A stretch of DNA of 64,000 nt from Tsukamurella spumae (GTDB lineage: Bacteria; Actinomycetota; Actinomycetes; Mycobacteriales; Mycobacteriaceae): assembly GCF_012396015.1 (NCBI RefSeq), contig NZ_JAAXOQ010000003.1, forward strand, positions 164,145 through 228,144, given 5' to 3'. Numbering within the stretch: the stretch's first letter is position 1; the number at the start of each line of letters is the position of its first letter. Of the stretch, positions 28,389 to 37,097 are shown in pieces. Below the pieces are notes generated by a model that was not told the origin of the DNA, made no database searches, and worked only from the letters and a program-made list of their open reading frames with translations. Both the position numbers and the translations under genes were made by a program.

Positions 28389-28420
28389 GCCGCCGGATCC
28401 CTCACCCAGGATCCGGCGGC
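28389..28420. terminator. Bidirectional hairpin terminator
   Basis: GCCGCCGGATCC (28389-28400) pairs perfectly with GGATCCGGCGGC (28409-28420), 8-nt loop, between convergent doxX-like and efeB genes. Confidence 0.75.
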
Positions 28421-28450
28421 ATCGTTCACTCCGCCGAGCCCGGCACGCGG

Positions 28451-29719
28451 CTACCGGAACAGGCCGGCTCCCAGGAAGTCGTCGCTACCGCGCACACCCG
28501 GCACGGCGAAGAAGTAACCGCCGCCGAAGGGCGTCACGTAGTCGGTGAGCGGCTCGTCGATCAACCGCTTCTGCACCTCCTCGAACTGCGCCTCGACATC
28601 CTGCTGGAAGCAGATGAACACGTGGCCGCAGGCCATGTTGCCGTTCATGTCCAGGCCCAGGTCGTAGTTGTACGACCGGCGCACCAGCCGCTGCTTCTCC
28701 GTCTTCTCGCCCTCACGCGGGTTCGCCAGGCGGATATGCGAATCCGTCGGAATGACGGTCCCGTCCGGGTCCTTCGAGTAGTCGGGGTCGTCGGTCTCCT
28801 GCGCACCGTCGAGCGGCGCTCCGCTGTCGCGACGCCGGCCGAACATCCCCTCCTGCTCCGCGATCGAGACGCGGTCCCAGAACTCGACCAGCATCCGGAT
28901 GAGCCGCACCACCATGTAGGTGCCGCCCACGGTCCATGACGGCTCGCCGGCCTCGTTCTTCGGGGCGACCCAGATCAGCTCCTCGGCCTGGTTCCCCACA
29001 GGATTAGCCGTACCGTCCTTGAAGCCCAACAGATTCCGCGACGAGCCCTCAGGCCGCGGCGGGGCGCCGTAGCCCTGCATCTTCCACCGCAGCTGCATCG
29101 CGCCGCGCGTGTGCTTGGCGATGTCGCGCAACGCGTGGTGCACGGTGTCGGGGTTGTTCGCACACAGCTGCAGCACCAGGTCGCCGTGCATCTGCGCGGC
29201 GTCCGGCTGGTCGTTCGGGAACACCGTCATCGGCTTGAGCTTGCGCGGCTTGCGCCCGCTCAGCCCGAACCGGTCGTCGAACAGCGAGTCCCCCACGCCG
29301 AGCGTGATCGTCAGGCCGTCGGCCGGGACCACGGGCCCGAGCACCGCACTGTCCGACGGCGGCTTCCCCACACCGAGATCGGCGGGGGCGCCGCCCTCGG
29401 TGAGGAACCGCGCCCGCTCGGTGATCGTCCGCAGCAGCTGCTCGAGACCCGCACGGTCCGTGGCGATCACGTCGAACGCCGCGACCATGAGCGATGCCTG
29501 CTTCGCCGACGGCGGCGGCGTCAGCACGCCGGACTGGTGGCCCCCTTCGAAGGGATACGACTGCGCGGGCGCCGGAGCCCCGTTCTCCCGGGAGCTCGCC
29601 GCATCGCTCCGGGCGCCCCCGGCGAGGACGCCGCCGACCGCCGCGACCCCGACCGCACCGACGGCCGTGCCCTGCAGGAACTTCCGGCGACCCGTGCCGG
29701 TGGGGTTCTCATCCGTCAT
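28451..29719 (-). CDS. efeB: Deferrochelatase/peroxidase EfeB (Tat-exported DyP peroxidase)
   Basis: 422 residues. N-terminal twin-arginine signal TGRRKFLQGTAVGAVG. The dye-decolourising peroxidase motif GFKDGTANP (GxxDG) and the proximal-heme-histidine region (GHVFICFQQDVEAQFEEVQKRL) are present. EfeB takes iron from heme or oxidises Fe2+ for EfeUO uptake in the cell envelope. It overlaps the efeUO gene by 11 bp, so they form one operon; the IdeR-like box upstream of efeUO would control both. Confidence 0.95.
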   Translation of the reverse strand: MTDENPTGTGRRKFLQGTAVGAVGVAAVGGVLAGGARSDAASSRENGAPAPAQSYPFEGGHQSGVLTPPPSAKQASLMVAAFDVIATDRAGLEQLLRTITERARFLTEGGAPADLGVGKPPSDSAVLGPVVPADGLTITLGVGDSLFDDRFGLSGRKPRKLKPMTVFPNDQPDAAQMHGDLVLQLCANNPDTVHHALRDIAKHTRGAMQLRWKMQGYGAPPRPEGSSRNLLGFKDGTANPVGNQAEELIWVAPKNEAGEPSWTVGGTYMVVRLIRMLVEFWDRVSIAEQEGMFGRRRDSGAPLDGAQETDDPDYSKDPDGTVIPTDSHIRLANPREGEKTEKQRLVRRSYNYDLGLDMNGNMACGHVFICFQQDVEAQFEEVQKRLIDEPLTDYVTPFGGGYFFAVPGVRGSDDFLGAGLFR

Positions 29720-31748
29720 GCTTGGGGACCTCCAGGAGGTTGGGCACGGCGGACAGGGTTTCCAGAGCCGCGCCGACAGTGCCGTTGATCTTCTGCCGCT
29801 GCACGAGCGTGGGCGCATCGAGCGGCGGGTAGGTGCCGTCGGGCCGCTTCACGGCGTCGAGGGCCTTGATGATGTCGTCGAGCTGGCGGCGCGCGGCCGG
29901 CAGCAGATTCGGGTCGCGCGGCGTGAGCAGCGGTTCCACGATCTGCAGCACCCTACGGGTGGCGTCGACGTCCGCAGCGGTCGCCGCGTAACCCGAGTGC
30001 GAGCCCTGATCGCTCACGCCCGTGAGGTGATCCCGGAGCGCGTCCTCGAGGATCTCCTGGGCGCGCTTGGTCAGGTTGACGGGGTCGCCTGCGACCTCGT
30101 CGGTGCGCAGGTCCTTGCGGACCTTCGCGATCCCGTCGAGGGTCTTGTCGACCTCGGCCACCAGCGCCGCCGACGGTTCGCCGGTGTACAGCCCGAACTC
30201 GATCCGCCGGATGCCGGAGAAGTCGGGATCACGGACACCGTCGGCGAACCCGTCCGGCAGGCCTGCGACGGCCTTGCCCGCGTCGCCGAAGCTGTTGTAC
30301 GAGGCGCCGACGCGCTCCCACGCCGTCATGGCGTCGAGCCAGGCGCGCTTGGCGCCCGCGGTGTCCCCGCCCGTCAGCGCGCTCCGCACCCGGCCCAAGG
30401 CCTCCTCGACCGAGGGCAGCACCGTCAGCACGTAGTCCTGGTACTTCGCGTTCACGCCGTCGAGGTCGTCCTTGGTGACGCGGGCGACGGCCCGGGGGGT
30501 GTTTCCGGAACCGCCGGTGACCGTGAACTGCGCCGAGCGCGTGGCCTTCTGCCCCGCCAGGTAGCAGACGAACTGGTAGCCGCCGTTGCCGAGCGTCGCC
30601 GACAGGTCGGCGGTGGTGGCCGGCCCGAGCGTCTCGATCTCGCCGACCACGGCGTCGCCGCTGTCGACCAGGGTGATCTCGCCGGACTTGCCGGACTTAT
30701 TGGTCACGGTGATGCGCTGCAGGCCCGGGCCCGCGCCGGAGAAGCCCTTCGCGCAGTCCTCGGCGGTGACGGTGACCGCACCCGCCGCCGGGGGCTTGGC
30801 GGGCAGGAGAGCGATGATCAGGCCGGCGACGAGCAGCGGCACGAGCACCACGACGGCCGCGACGGGCAGCGTGCGGCGGCCGGCCAGGCGCGCGGCCCAG
30901 GCCTCGAACCGGCCCTTGTCGTGCGCACCGTCGGCGGGCGCCGGCGGCGTGGTGCCGAGGAACAGCCCCAGCACGATCACCAGGTACGCGATCCAGGCGA
31001 CGACCTGCAGCACCGTCATCTTCGGCGCGAGGTTCGTGACGCCGCTGATCAGCGCCACCCACCACGAGTCGGGGCTGATCGTGCCGCTGAGGTCGAAGGC
31101 GAGCCAGGTACGCCCCGGGAGGACGCCGCCGTTCTGCAGGTCGCCGAGGCCGTAGGCGAGCACGCCGGCCGCCACCACGATGAGCAGCACCGCCGTGTAG
31201 CGGAAGAACTTCCCCAGGTCGAGCCGGACGGCCTGCCGGTAGAGCAGCACGCAGATCCCGAAGGCGACCAGCAGGCCGATGGCGGCGCCGATCGCCGGGG
31301 CGATCGCGTCGCCCGAGGCGCGCGCCGCGGTCCACAGGAACAGCGTGGTCTCCAGGCCCTCGCGCGCGACGGCGAAGAAGGCCGTCAACACCAGCGCGCC
31401 CGCGCCGAGCGCGAGCGCGGTCTCGACATCGCCGCGCAGGCTCTTCGACAGCGACGCGGCCGTGCGCCGCATCCAGAAGATCATGATCGTCACGAGGATC
31501 ACCGCGAGCACGCTCAGCGTGCCCGCGACCACCTCGCGCGCCGTGGCCGACAACTCCGAGGTCGTGAACGTCAGCACCGCGCCGAAGCTCAACGACAACG
31601 ACGCCGCTCCCAGCGCGCCCAACCACACCGGCACCCGCGAGCCGCCCGACTTCTTCACGGCGGCCAGCAGGATGCTCACAATAAGTCCCGCCTCAAGACC
31701 TTCACGAAGGCCGATGAGGAAGTTCGGGACGGCATCACCCCAGATCAT
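29709..31748 (-). CDS. efeU: EfeU-EfeO fusion: ferrous iron permease with periplasmic cupredoxin/M75 domains
   Basis: 679 residues. Residues about 1-290 are the FTR1/EfeU permease with both REXXE-type motifs (GLREGLEAGLI and AREGLETTLFLW). A TM at about 300 leads to a cupredoxin-like EfeO domain (TAEDCAKGF to QFVCYLAG) and then a C-terminal M75/imelysin-like EfeO domain (about 410-679). The metal motif GxHxxE of that domain is here GIRRIEFG, without the histidine. ATG 31748 is used; upstream GTG 31766 would overlap the iron box. Confidence 0.93.
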   Translation of the reverse strand: MIWGDAVPNFLIGLREGLEAGLIVSILLAAVKKSGGSRVPVWLGALGAASLSLSFGAVLTFTTSELSATAREVVAGTLSVLAVILVTIMIFWMRRTAASLSKSLRGDVETALALGAGALVLTAFFAVAREGLETTLFLWTAARASGDAIAPAIGAAIGLLVAFGICVLLYRQAVRLDLGKFFRYTAVLLIVVAAGVLAYGLGDLQNGGVLPGRTWLAFDLSGTISPDSWWVALISGVTNLAPKMTVLQVVAWIAYLVIVLGLFLGTTPPAPADGAHDKGRFEAWAARLAGRRTLPVAAVVVLVPLLVAGLIIALLPAKPPAAGAVTVTAEDCAKGFSGAGPGLQRITVTNKSGKSGEITLVDSGDAVVGEIETLGPATTADLSATLGNGGYQFVCYLAGQKATRSAQFTVTGGSGNTPRAVARVTKDDLDGVNAKYQDYVLTVLPSVEEALGRVRSALTGGDTAGAKRAWLDAMTAWERVGASYNSFGDAGKAVAGLPDGFADGVRDPDFSGIRRIEFGLYTGEPSAALVAEVDKTLDGIAKVRKDLRTDEVAGDPVNLTKRAQEILEDALRDHLTGVSDQGSHSGYAATAADVDATRRVLQIVEPLLTPRDPNLLPAARRQLDDIIKALDAVKRPDGTYPPLDAPTLVQRQKINGTVGAALETLSAVPNLLEVPKHDG

Positions 31749-31753
31749 GCTTA

Positions 31754-31772
31754 GAAGGTAAGGCACGCCTAC
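31754..31772 (-). promoter_or_regulatory. IdeR/DtxR-like iron box upstream of efeUO
   Basis: GAAGGTAAGGCACGCCTAC matches the TTAGGTTAGGCTAACCTAA consensus at about 12-13 of 19 positions, with both half sites AGGT and CCTA at the right spacing, and ends 6 bp before the efeUO ATG. Iron-loaded IdeR there would repress iron uptake. Confidence 0.55.
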
Positions 31773-31813
31773 TGCTCTTCACAAAGCGATGCCTACCCTT
31801 CGGGTGTTTTCGC

Positions 31814-32689
31814 CTATTTCAGGAGCTTCGACATCCGACGATCCGCCAGGATCTTCCCACCCGTCTGGCACGTGGGGCAGTACTGGAACGAACGGTCCGC
31901 GAACGAGACCTCGCGCACCGTATCGCCGCAGGTGGGACACGGACTGCCGGTGCGGGCGTGCACCTGCATCCCCGAGCGCTTCTCCGCCTTGAGCGTGGCG
32001 ACGTGCTGCCCGACGGACCGGTCCACGGCGTCCTGCAGCTCGGAGCGCATCGCGGCGTACAGGGCGTCCGCCTGCTGCGCGTCCAGCGACCTCGCCGACG
32101 CGAAGGGCGAGAGCTTGGCCGCGTGCAGGATCTCGTCCGAGTACGCGTTGCCGATCCCCGCGATCGTCCGCTGGTCCCGCAGCAGGGTCTTCAGTTGCGC
32201 GCGCGAGCCCGCGAGGATCGCGGCGAACTCGTCGCGGGTCACGGCCAGCGCGTCCGGCCCCAGGGTGGCGACCATCTCGATCTCCTGTGGATCGTGCACG
32301 ATCCACACCGCGAGCCGTTTCTGCGTGCCCGCCTCCGTGAGATCGAAGCCCTCGCCCTCGGGCCCGACGTGGACCCGCAGCGCGATCGGTGACTTACCGC
32401 CCGGTTTGAGCGGGGTCGGCGAGAGCTTGTCGGACCAGCGCAACCACCCCGCACGCGAGAGGTGCACCACGAGGGAGAGCCGCTCACCGTCGGGCTTGCG
32501 CGCGTCGAGAACGAAATACTTGCCGATCCGGCGGGTGCCGGTGACGGTGGCCCCGACCAGGTCCTGCGGGCCCGGCGCGTAGGTCTTGAGGACGGACAGC
32601 GCTGCCACATCGACCCGCCGGACCTGCGTTCCGACGGCCTTGGCGCCCACGTAGTCCGCGATCGCGGCGATCTCGGGAAGCTCCGGCAT
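31814..32689 (-). CDS. Formamidopyrimidine-DNA glycosylase / endonuclease VIII family (Fpg/Nei)
   Basis: 291 residues of a base-excision-repair glycosylase/lyase. The N-terminal proline nucleophile is in MPELPEI, the helix-two-turn-helix carries IAGIGNAYSDEIL, and the C-terminal zinc finger has CPTCGDTV and QYCPTCQTGG with four cysteines. Corresponds to the Rv0944 locus near pgi. The Lys usually found at about residue 60 is in GKYFVLD. Fpg versus Nei preference cannot be told. Confidence 0.93.
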   Translation of the reverse strand: MPELPEIAAIADYVGAKAVGTQVRRVDVAALSVLKTYAPGPQDLVGATVTGTRRIGKYFVLDARKPDGERLSLVVHLSRAGWLRWSDKLSPTPLKPGGKSPIALRVHVGPEGEGFDLTEAGTQKRLAVWIVHDPQEIEMVATLGPDALAVTRDEFAAILAGSRAQLKTLLRDQRTIAGIGNAYSDEILHAAKLSPFASARSLDAQQADALYAAMRSELQDAVDRSVGQHVATLKAEKRSGMQVHARTGSPCPTCGDTVREVSFADRSFQYCPTCQTGGKILADRRMSKLLK

Positions 32690-32711
32690 ACCTCCAATCT
32701 AGTGTGGGGGT

Positions 32712-33461
32712 ATGACCTACTTCGGCCGTTCCGGCGGCGACCTGTCCGACATCGACCTCGCAGCCGAGATCGCCGACGGTGCCGGGCGCATCCTGCAGGC
32801 CATCCGGCACGGGTCGCTGCTGGACGACGGGGTGCTCGGAGACACCGGCGACCGGCTCGCGCAGGCCTGGATCGCGCAGGTGCTGCATCGGTACCGGCCG
32901 CACGACGCAGTGCTCTCGGAGGAGGCGCCCGATTCGACGGCGCGACTCTCCGCCGACCGGGTCTGGGTGATCGACCCGCTCGACGGCACCCGCGACTACG
33001 CCGCGCATCGCCCCGACTACGCCGTGCACGTGGCGCTGACCCGGGGCGGACAGCCCGTGCAGAGCGCCGTCTCACTGCCCGCGATGGGGCAGGTCTTCCG
33101 CTCCGACACCGTGGAGCCGCCCACCGACTCCCTGACCGGCAACCTCGCGCTGTCGCGCAGTCGCGCGACGCCCGGCATGTTCCGGGTGGCGGAATCGCTC
33201 GGCCTCACGCCCGTCTCTCTGGGTTCCGCCGGGGTGAAGACGATGGCCGTCGTCACCGGCCAGGTCGACGTGTACCTCCACGCCGGCGGCCAGTACGAGT
33301 GGGACTCCTGCGCACCCGTCGGCGTCGCGCGGGCCGCGGGCCTGCACTGCTCGCGCCTCGACGGTTCCGAGCTCATCTACAACAACCCCGACCCCTACCT
33401 CCCCGACCTGGTGATCTGCCGGCCGGAGCTGGCGGAGAAGGTGCTCGACGCGCTGAACTGA
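32712..33461 (+). CDS. cysQ: 3'(2'),5'-bisphosphate nucleotidase CysQ / inositol-phosphatase family
   Basis: 249 residues. Metal-site motifs LSEEAPD, VIDPLDGTRDYA (DPLDGT) and QYEWDSCAPVGVARAAG place it in the Li+-sensitive phosphatase family; length and the WDxCAPVxVA form match mycobacterial CysQ, which turns PAP (the by-product of Stf0-type sulfotransfer) to AMP. It would thus support the sulfation island at 13.7-18.2 kb. Divergent from the Fpg gene with a 22-bp gap. Confidence 0.87.
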   Translation: MTYFGRSGGDLSDIDLAAEIADGAGRILQAIRHGSLLDDGVLGDTGDRLAQAWIAQVLHRYRPHDAVLSEEAPDSTARLSADRVWVIDPLDGTRDYAAHRPDYAVHVALTRGGQPVQSAVSLPAMGQVFRSDTVEPPTDSLTGNLALSRSRATPGMFRVAESLGLTPVSLGSAGVKTMAVVTGQVDVYLHAGGQYEWDSCAPVGVARAAGLHCSRLDGSELIYNNPDPYLPDLVICRPELAEKVLDALN

Positions 33462-33485
33462 GCCTCGGGGTCGGCGCCCCGGCGT

Positions 33486-34244
33486 TCAGGGGCGACGGAG
33501 CAGGTAGACGTCCATGATCCAGCCGTGCTTCTCCCGAGCCTCGGCGCGGGTGCGGGCGATGAGATCCCCGACCTCGGACACCGGCCCGTCGAGCAGGATC
33601 TCGTCCGGGGTGCCGAGGTAGGCGCCCCAGTAGATGTGATCGTCGGGGTGGGCGGTCTCGCGGAAGGTGCAGTCCGCGTCGAGCATCACGACGGTGTTGC
33701 GGCCGTCGTCCTCGTGCAGGCGGCGGCCGGTGGTGATGTGGATCGGCTCACCCACCCGGTTGAGCAGGATCGCGTGCGCTGCGGTGAGCGCCTGCACGCT
33801 CGTGATGCCGGGAATCACCTTCGGCACCAACGGGATCGTCGCGGACACGCGGTCGATCACCCGCAGCGTCGAGTCGTACAGCGACGGGTCGCCCCAGACC
33901 AGGAAGCCGGCGTTCCCGCCCTCGGGGACGTGCTCGACGAGGGCGTCGGCCAGCGCGGCGGCCCGGGCGTCGTGCCACGCGCCGACGTTGGCGGCGTAGG
34001 CACCGTCGGGCCGGGAGGCGCCGCGCTCGGCGGACCGGTCCCGCGGCGGGTCGGGCACGAGCACGACGGGGGTGTCCGGCGCGTGCCGGTCGACGATCTC
34101 CTGCCGGATCCCGGTGAGCGTGCCCGCGTTCGGTTTGTCGAGGAGGAACAGGGCGTCGGCGGCGCGCATCGCGTCGATCGCGCCCACGGTGACGTGCCCC
34201 GGGTCACCGGCGCCGATGCCGATGACCAGTGCGGTGCGGCTCAA
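33486..34244 (-). CDS. cobF: Precorrin-6A synthase (deacetylating), CobF
   Basis: 252 residues of the tetrapyrrole methylase family, adding the C1 methyl with loss of acetate in aerobic cobalamin synthesis. VIGIGAGDPGHVTVGAIDAM (SAM P-loop) at the N-terminus, GNAGFLVWGDPSLYDSTLR and PGITSVQALTAAH are characteristic. The start is a TTG at 34244 overlapping the upstream TetR stop (TTGA). No other cob gene or B12 riboswitch is in the window. Confidence 0.9.
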   Translation of the reverse strand: MSRTALVIGIGAGDPGHVTVGAIDAMRAADALFLLDKPNAGTLTGIRQEIVDRHAPDTPVVLVPDPPRDRSAERGASRPDGAYAANVGAWHDARAAALADALVEHVPEGGNAGFLVWGDPSLYDSTLRVIDRVSATIPLVPKVIPGITSVQALTAAHAILLNRVGEPIHITTGRRLHEDDGRNTVVMLDADCTFRETAHPDDHIYWGAYLGTPDEILLDGPVSEVGDLIARTRAEAREKHGWIMDVYLLRRP

Positions 34245-34864
34245 GCGATCGGCTCGCTGTACATGTTCAGCGTCGCGGTGAGCAGGTCGATCCGGTTCTG
34301 CTTGAGCGTCTGGTTGTCCGGGTCGATCACGCAGTACGACGCGGTGCCCTCGTGCACGGCGAGCAGCGCGTAGCCGAGCGCCTCGGGCGCGGTGACCCGG
34401 CGGCCCGCCGCCTCGAGGACGTGCATCACCGTGGGGATCATGTTGGCGAGCAGCATCTGCTGCGCGTCGCGCACCGTCTGGTTGAGCTCGGGGGTGCGGG
34501 TGCACAGGGCGACGAAATCGGCGTTCACGCGCTGCCAGCGCTCGTTGACGGGGATCGCGCGCACGGCCATCTCGATGAGCTTGCCGTAGTCGGCGCCCTG
34601 CACCGTGTAGGTCTCGACCACCTTCGCCATGATGTCCATGATCCACTGCACGTGGAACCGCCAGACCTCGATGAACAACTCCTCGAGGCTGGTGAAGTTC
34701 GAGTAGAACGCGCCCCTGGTGAACCCGGCCGCCTCGCACACCATCTTCACGGTCGTCGAGCCGTAGCCGTGCTGCGCGAACACCAGGTACGCCGCCCGGA
34801 TCAGCCGCCGACGGGTCTTCGCGCGCCCCTTCGGGTCGTCCGTCTGCTGCAGCGCCGCGGTCAT
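34241..34864 (-). CDS. TetR family regulator
   Basis: 207 residues. N-terminal HTH: RRRLIRAAYLVFAQHGYGSTTVKMVCEAAGFTRGAFYSNFTSLEELF (motif residues about 18-62, read in pieces). Translationally coupled to cobF (TTGA). Whether it controls cobF or an unlinked gene cannot be judged. Confidence 0.9.
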   Translation of the reverse strand: MTAALQQTDDPKGRAKTRRRLIRAAYLVFAQHGYGSTTVKMVCEAAGFTRGAFYSNFTSLEELFIEVWRFHVQWIMDIMAKVVETYTVQGADYGKLIEMAVRAIPVNERWQRVNADFVALCTRTPELNQTVRDAQQMLLANMIPTVMHVLEAAGRRVTAPEALGYALLAVHEGTASYCVIDPDNQTLKQNRIDLLTATLNMYSEPIA

Positions 34865-35008
34865 CCGATAACCCAGATGGGACAGATTGCGCGTGGCTGT
34901 GTCATCGGCTCAGTGTACCCGTCGGTAGCCATCGATTCAGCCGGACTTTAAGCGGTCGCCAACCGCAGCGGCCTAGCGTCGTGGACGACCCGCCCGAGGA
35001 GGCCCGCC

Positions 35009-35983
35009 ATGCCCGATTCCACGCCCGCTGCACCGCGAACCGGCACCGTGCCGCGCGTCGCCGGGCTCGTTCTCACCGCTGCCGGCGGCGCCGGCCTCGT
35101 CGCCTCGGCATTCCTGACCTGGTTCACCGCGACCGCGAAGCTCCCGACGATCCCACAGTGGCCCGGCCTACCGTCGGAGGTCCGCGCGGAGGTGACGGGC
35201 GTCGGCGCGGTGACGATGCCGTCCGTCGCCGGGCGCGACGTCTCCTCGATCGTTCCGGTGCACGCCGCGTGGGCGGGCTGGTCCGTGATCGGCCTCGCGG
35301 TCGCCGCGCTGCTCCTCGCCGCGGTCGCGGCGTTCGGGCCGGTTCGCCCGTGGCGTCCGCTGGCGGTGGCCGCGGGCGCCTGCGGTCTGGGCGCGCTCGG
35401 CGTCGGCGCGTACGCGCTCGTCGCGCCGATCGGCTCGCAGACGGTCACCGTCGAGGGCCTGAGCCTGACGATAACCACCGCCGCGGCCCTCGGGCCGTAC
35501 GTGGTCGTGGTCGGCGCGGTGCTGGTGCTGCTCGGTGCCCTCGCGCTGTTCCTCGCCCGACGGTCCGCCCCTGCCGCGGCCCCGCTGCCGCCCGTCCCGG
35601 CGCCGCCCTTCGCCCCGACCGGGGCGCTGCCGCCGCAGCCGGCCGCGGCACCGTCGTACCGCCAGATCCCGGACCAGAGCTGGGCGCGCCCGGTCACCCC
35701 GTCCACGCCGGTCCCCGCGCCTGCACCGGTCCAGGCACCGGCACCGGCCGAGCAGCAGAACACCGCGGTGGCGCCCGTGGCACGGCGCCGGCCCCAGCCG
35801 GAGTGGGACCGCAACTGGTCGACCGGGGCGCAGCCCCCGAGGGCCCCCCAGGCGGCACCGTCGGAGCAGCACACGGTCGTGGTCAAGCGCCCGCCGCGCC
35901 CCGTGCGAGTGTCCCCGAAGCCCGAGACCGAGGCGATCCCGCGCCGCGACCCACGGTTCGACAGTCCGACCCAGCCGCTCTGA
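35009..35983 (+). CDS. Hypothetical membrane protein with Pro-rich cytoplasmic tail
   Basis: 324 residues: four predicted TM helices (about 17-37, 88-108, 115-135, 155-178) with the loop between 1 and 2 extracytoplasmic, then 140 residues rich in Pro, Ala and Gln ending in basic PPRPVRVSP. No enzyme motif seen. Such TM-plus-Pro-tail proteins are common in mycolata and of unknown function. Confidence 0.72.
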   Translation: MPDSTPAAPRTGTVPRVAGLVLTAAGGAGLVASAFLTWFTATAKLPTIPQWPGLPSEVRAEVTGVGAVTMPSVAGRDVSSIVPVHAAWAGWSVIGLAVAALLLAAVAAFGPVRPWRPLAVAAGACGLGALGVGAYALVAPIGSQTVTVEGLSLTITTAAALGPYVVVVGAVLVLLGALALFLARRSAPAAAPLPPVPAPPFAPTGALPPQPAAAPSYRQIPDQSWARPVTPSTPVPAPAPVQAPAPAEQQNTAVAPVARRRPQPEWDRNWSTGAQPPRAPQAAPSEQHTVVVKRPPRPVRVSPKPETEAIPRRDPRFDSPTQPL

Positions 35984-36015
35984 CACCGGGCGCCCCTGGC
36001 GCCCGGGTCGCCCCG

Positions 36016-36615
36016 TCAGCCCTCGAGCTCGGCGACGCGGGCGCGCAACCGGTCGATCTCGGCCTGGAGCTCGGCCTCCCGCTCCGCCGCGACCTTCTGG
36101 TACGCGGCGCCGAGTTGCTTGAGGTAGTCCCGGTCGAAGCGCGGGATGATGCTGCGCTGGCAGTTCCAGTCGTAGGCCTCGACGGCGATCTCGATGGTGC
36201 GCGCCTCGTCGGTCTCGATGATCGTGCCGCGGCCGAAGACCTTGAGCCGGATCCTGCGCGGGTAGTCGACGAAGAACATGGCGAGGCGGTCGTCGGCGTC
36301 GAGGTTGCCGAGGGTGACGAACTGCCGGTTGCCCGTGAGGTCGGTGAACCGCAACCGCCCGGTGGCCGGATCGTGCCGCACGAACCCCGGCGGCCCGCTG
36401 CGGTACTGCAGGTACGGCCAGCCCGTGGGGGTGACGGTGGCGAGGCAGAACTGGTCGGCGCGGGAGATCACCAGCAGCTCGCGGTCGCCGAGCTCCTGTG
36501 GGCCGTCGTCCGGACGCTCCAGCGCATCGGCGTACCCGGGCGGGCCGCCGCCCCGCCGCTGACGGTCCACCGCGCCCGGGCCGAAGGCGATGTGGTGGTA
36601 GTGATTGTTCGGCAC
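36016..36615 (-). CDS. Pyridoxamine 5'-phosphate oxidase-family (FMN-binding split barrel) protein
   Basis: 199 residues. Split-barrel core at about 40-150 with FCLATVTPTGWPYLQYR and RLRFTDLTGNRQFVTLGNL, DDRLAMFFVDYPRRIRLKVFG. The last 35 residues form a coiled coil (AEREAELQAEIDRLRARVAELEG). Likely a flavin-dependent reductase or general stress protein; substrate unknown. Divergent from rnhA. Confidence 0.83.
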   Translation of the reverse strand: MPNNHYHHIAFGPGAVDRQRRGGGPPGYADALERPDDGPQELGDRELLVISRADQFCLATVTPTGWPYLQYRSGPPGFVRHDPATGRLRFTDLTGNRQFVTLGNLDADDRLAMFFVDYPRRIRLKVFGRGTIIETDEARTIEIAVEAYDWNCQRSIIPRFDRDYLKQLGAAYQKVAAEREAELQAEIDRLRARVAELEG

Positions 36616-36652
36616 GGCTTCACGGTAGCGCGCCCCGCTAGGATGGCTCCCC

Positions 36653-37096
36653 GTGGCGGAAGAGATCGTGATCTACACCGACGGCGCGTGCCTGGGCAAT
36701 CCCGGACCGGGGGGCTGGGGCGCCGTGCTGCGGTTCGGCGACCATCAGAAGGAGCTCTACGGCGCCGAGAAGGACACGACGAACAACCGCATGGAACTGA
36801 TGGGCGCGATCTCGGCGCTGGAGGCGATCACCAAGCCCTTCCCGGTGATCCTCTACACCGACAGCTCCTACGTGAAGAACGGCATCACCAAGTGGGTCGC
36901 CGGGTGGAAGCGCAACGGCTGGAAGACCGCCAACAAGCAGCCGGTGAAGAACGTCGAGCTGTGGCAGCGCCTGGAGCAGGCCGCCGCACGCTACGAGATC
37001 GACTGGCGCTGGGTGAAGGGACACGCCGGCAACGAGGGCAACGAGCTCGCCGACCAGCTGGCATCGCGGGGCGCGCAGGAGGCGCGGGACTCCTAG
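36653..37096 (+). CDS. rnhA: Ribonuclease HI
   Basis: 147 residues, degrades RNA in RNA-DNA hybrids. Catalytic residues are in [12 protein letters not shown] (Asp), NNRMELMGA (Glu), LYTDSSYV (Asp) and NELADQLA (Asp), with the general-base loop [12 protein letters not shown] start at 36653. Stand-alone bacterial type with the basic handle ([16 protein letters not shown]). Confidence 0.96.
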   Translation: MAEEIVIYTDGACLGNPGPGGWGAVLRFGDHQKELYGAEKDTTNNRMELMGAISALEAITKPFPVILYTDSSYVKNGITKWVAGWKRNGWKTANKQPVKNVELWQRLEQAAARYEIDWRWVKGHAGNEGNELADQLASRGAQEARDS

Positions 37097-37097
37097 A

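Noticed and set aside
29109..31754. 881-codon frame antisense to efeUO/efeB
   Set aside because: Shadow of the real genes on the other strand; composition dominated by Arg, Gly and Asp.
33486..34739. Single 417-residue TetR-CobF fusion read from one leftward frame
   Set aside because: The N-terminal half of that frame is the shadow of the TetR gene; CobF starts at the TTG overlapping the TetR stop.
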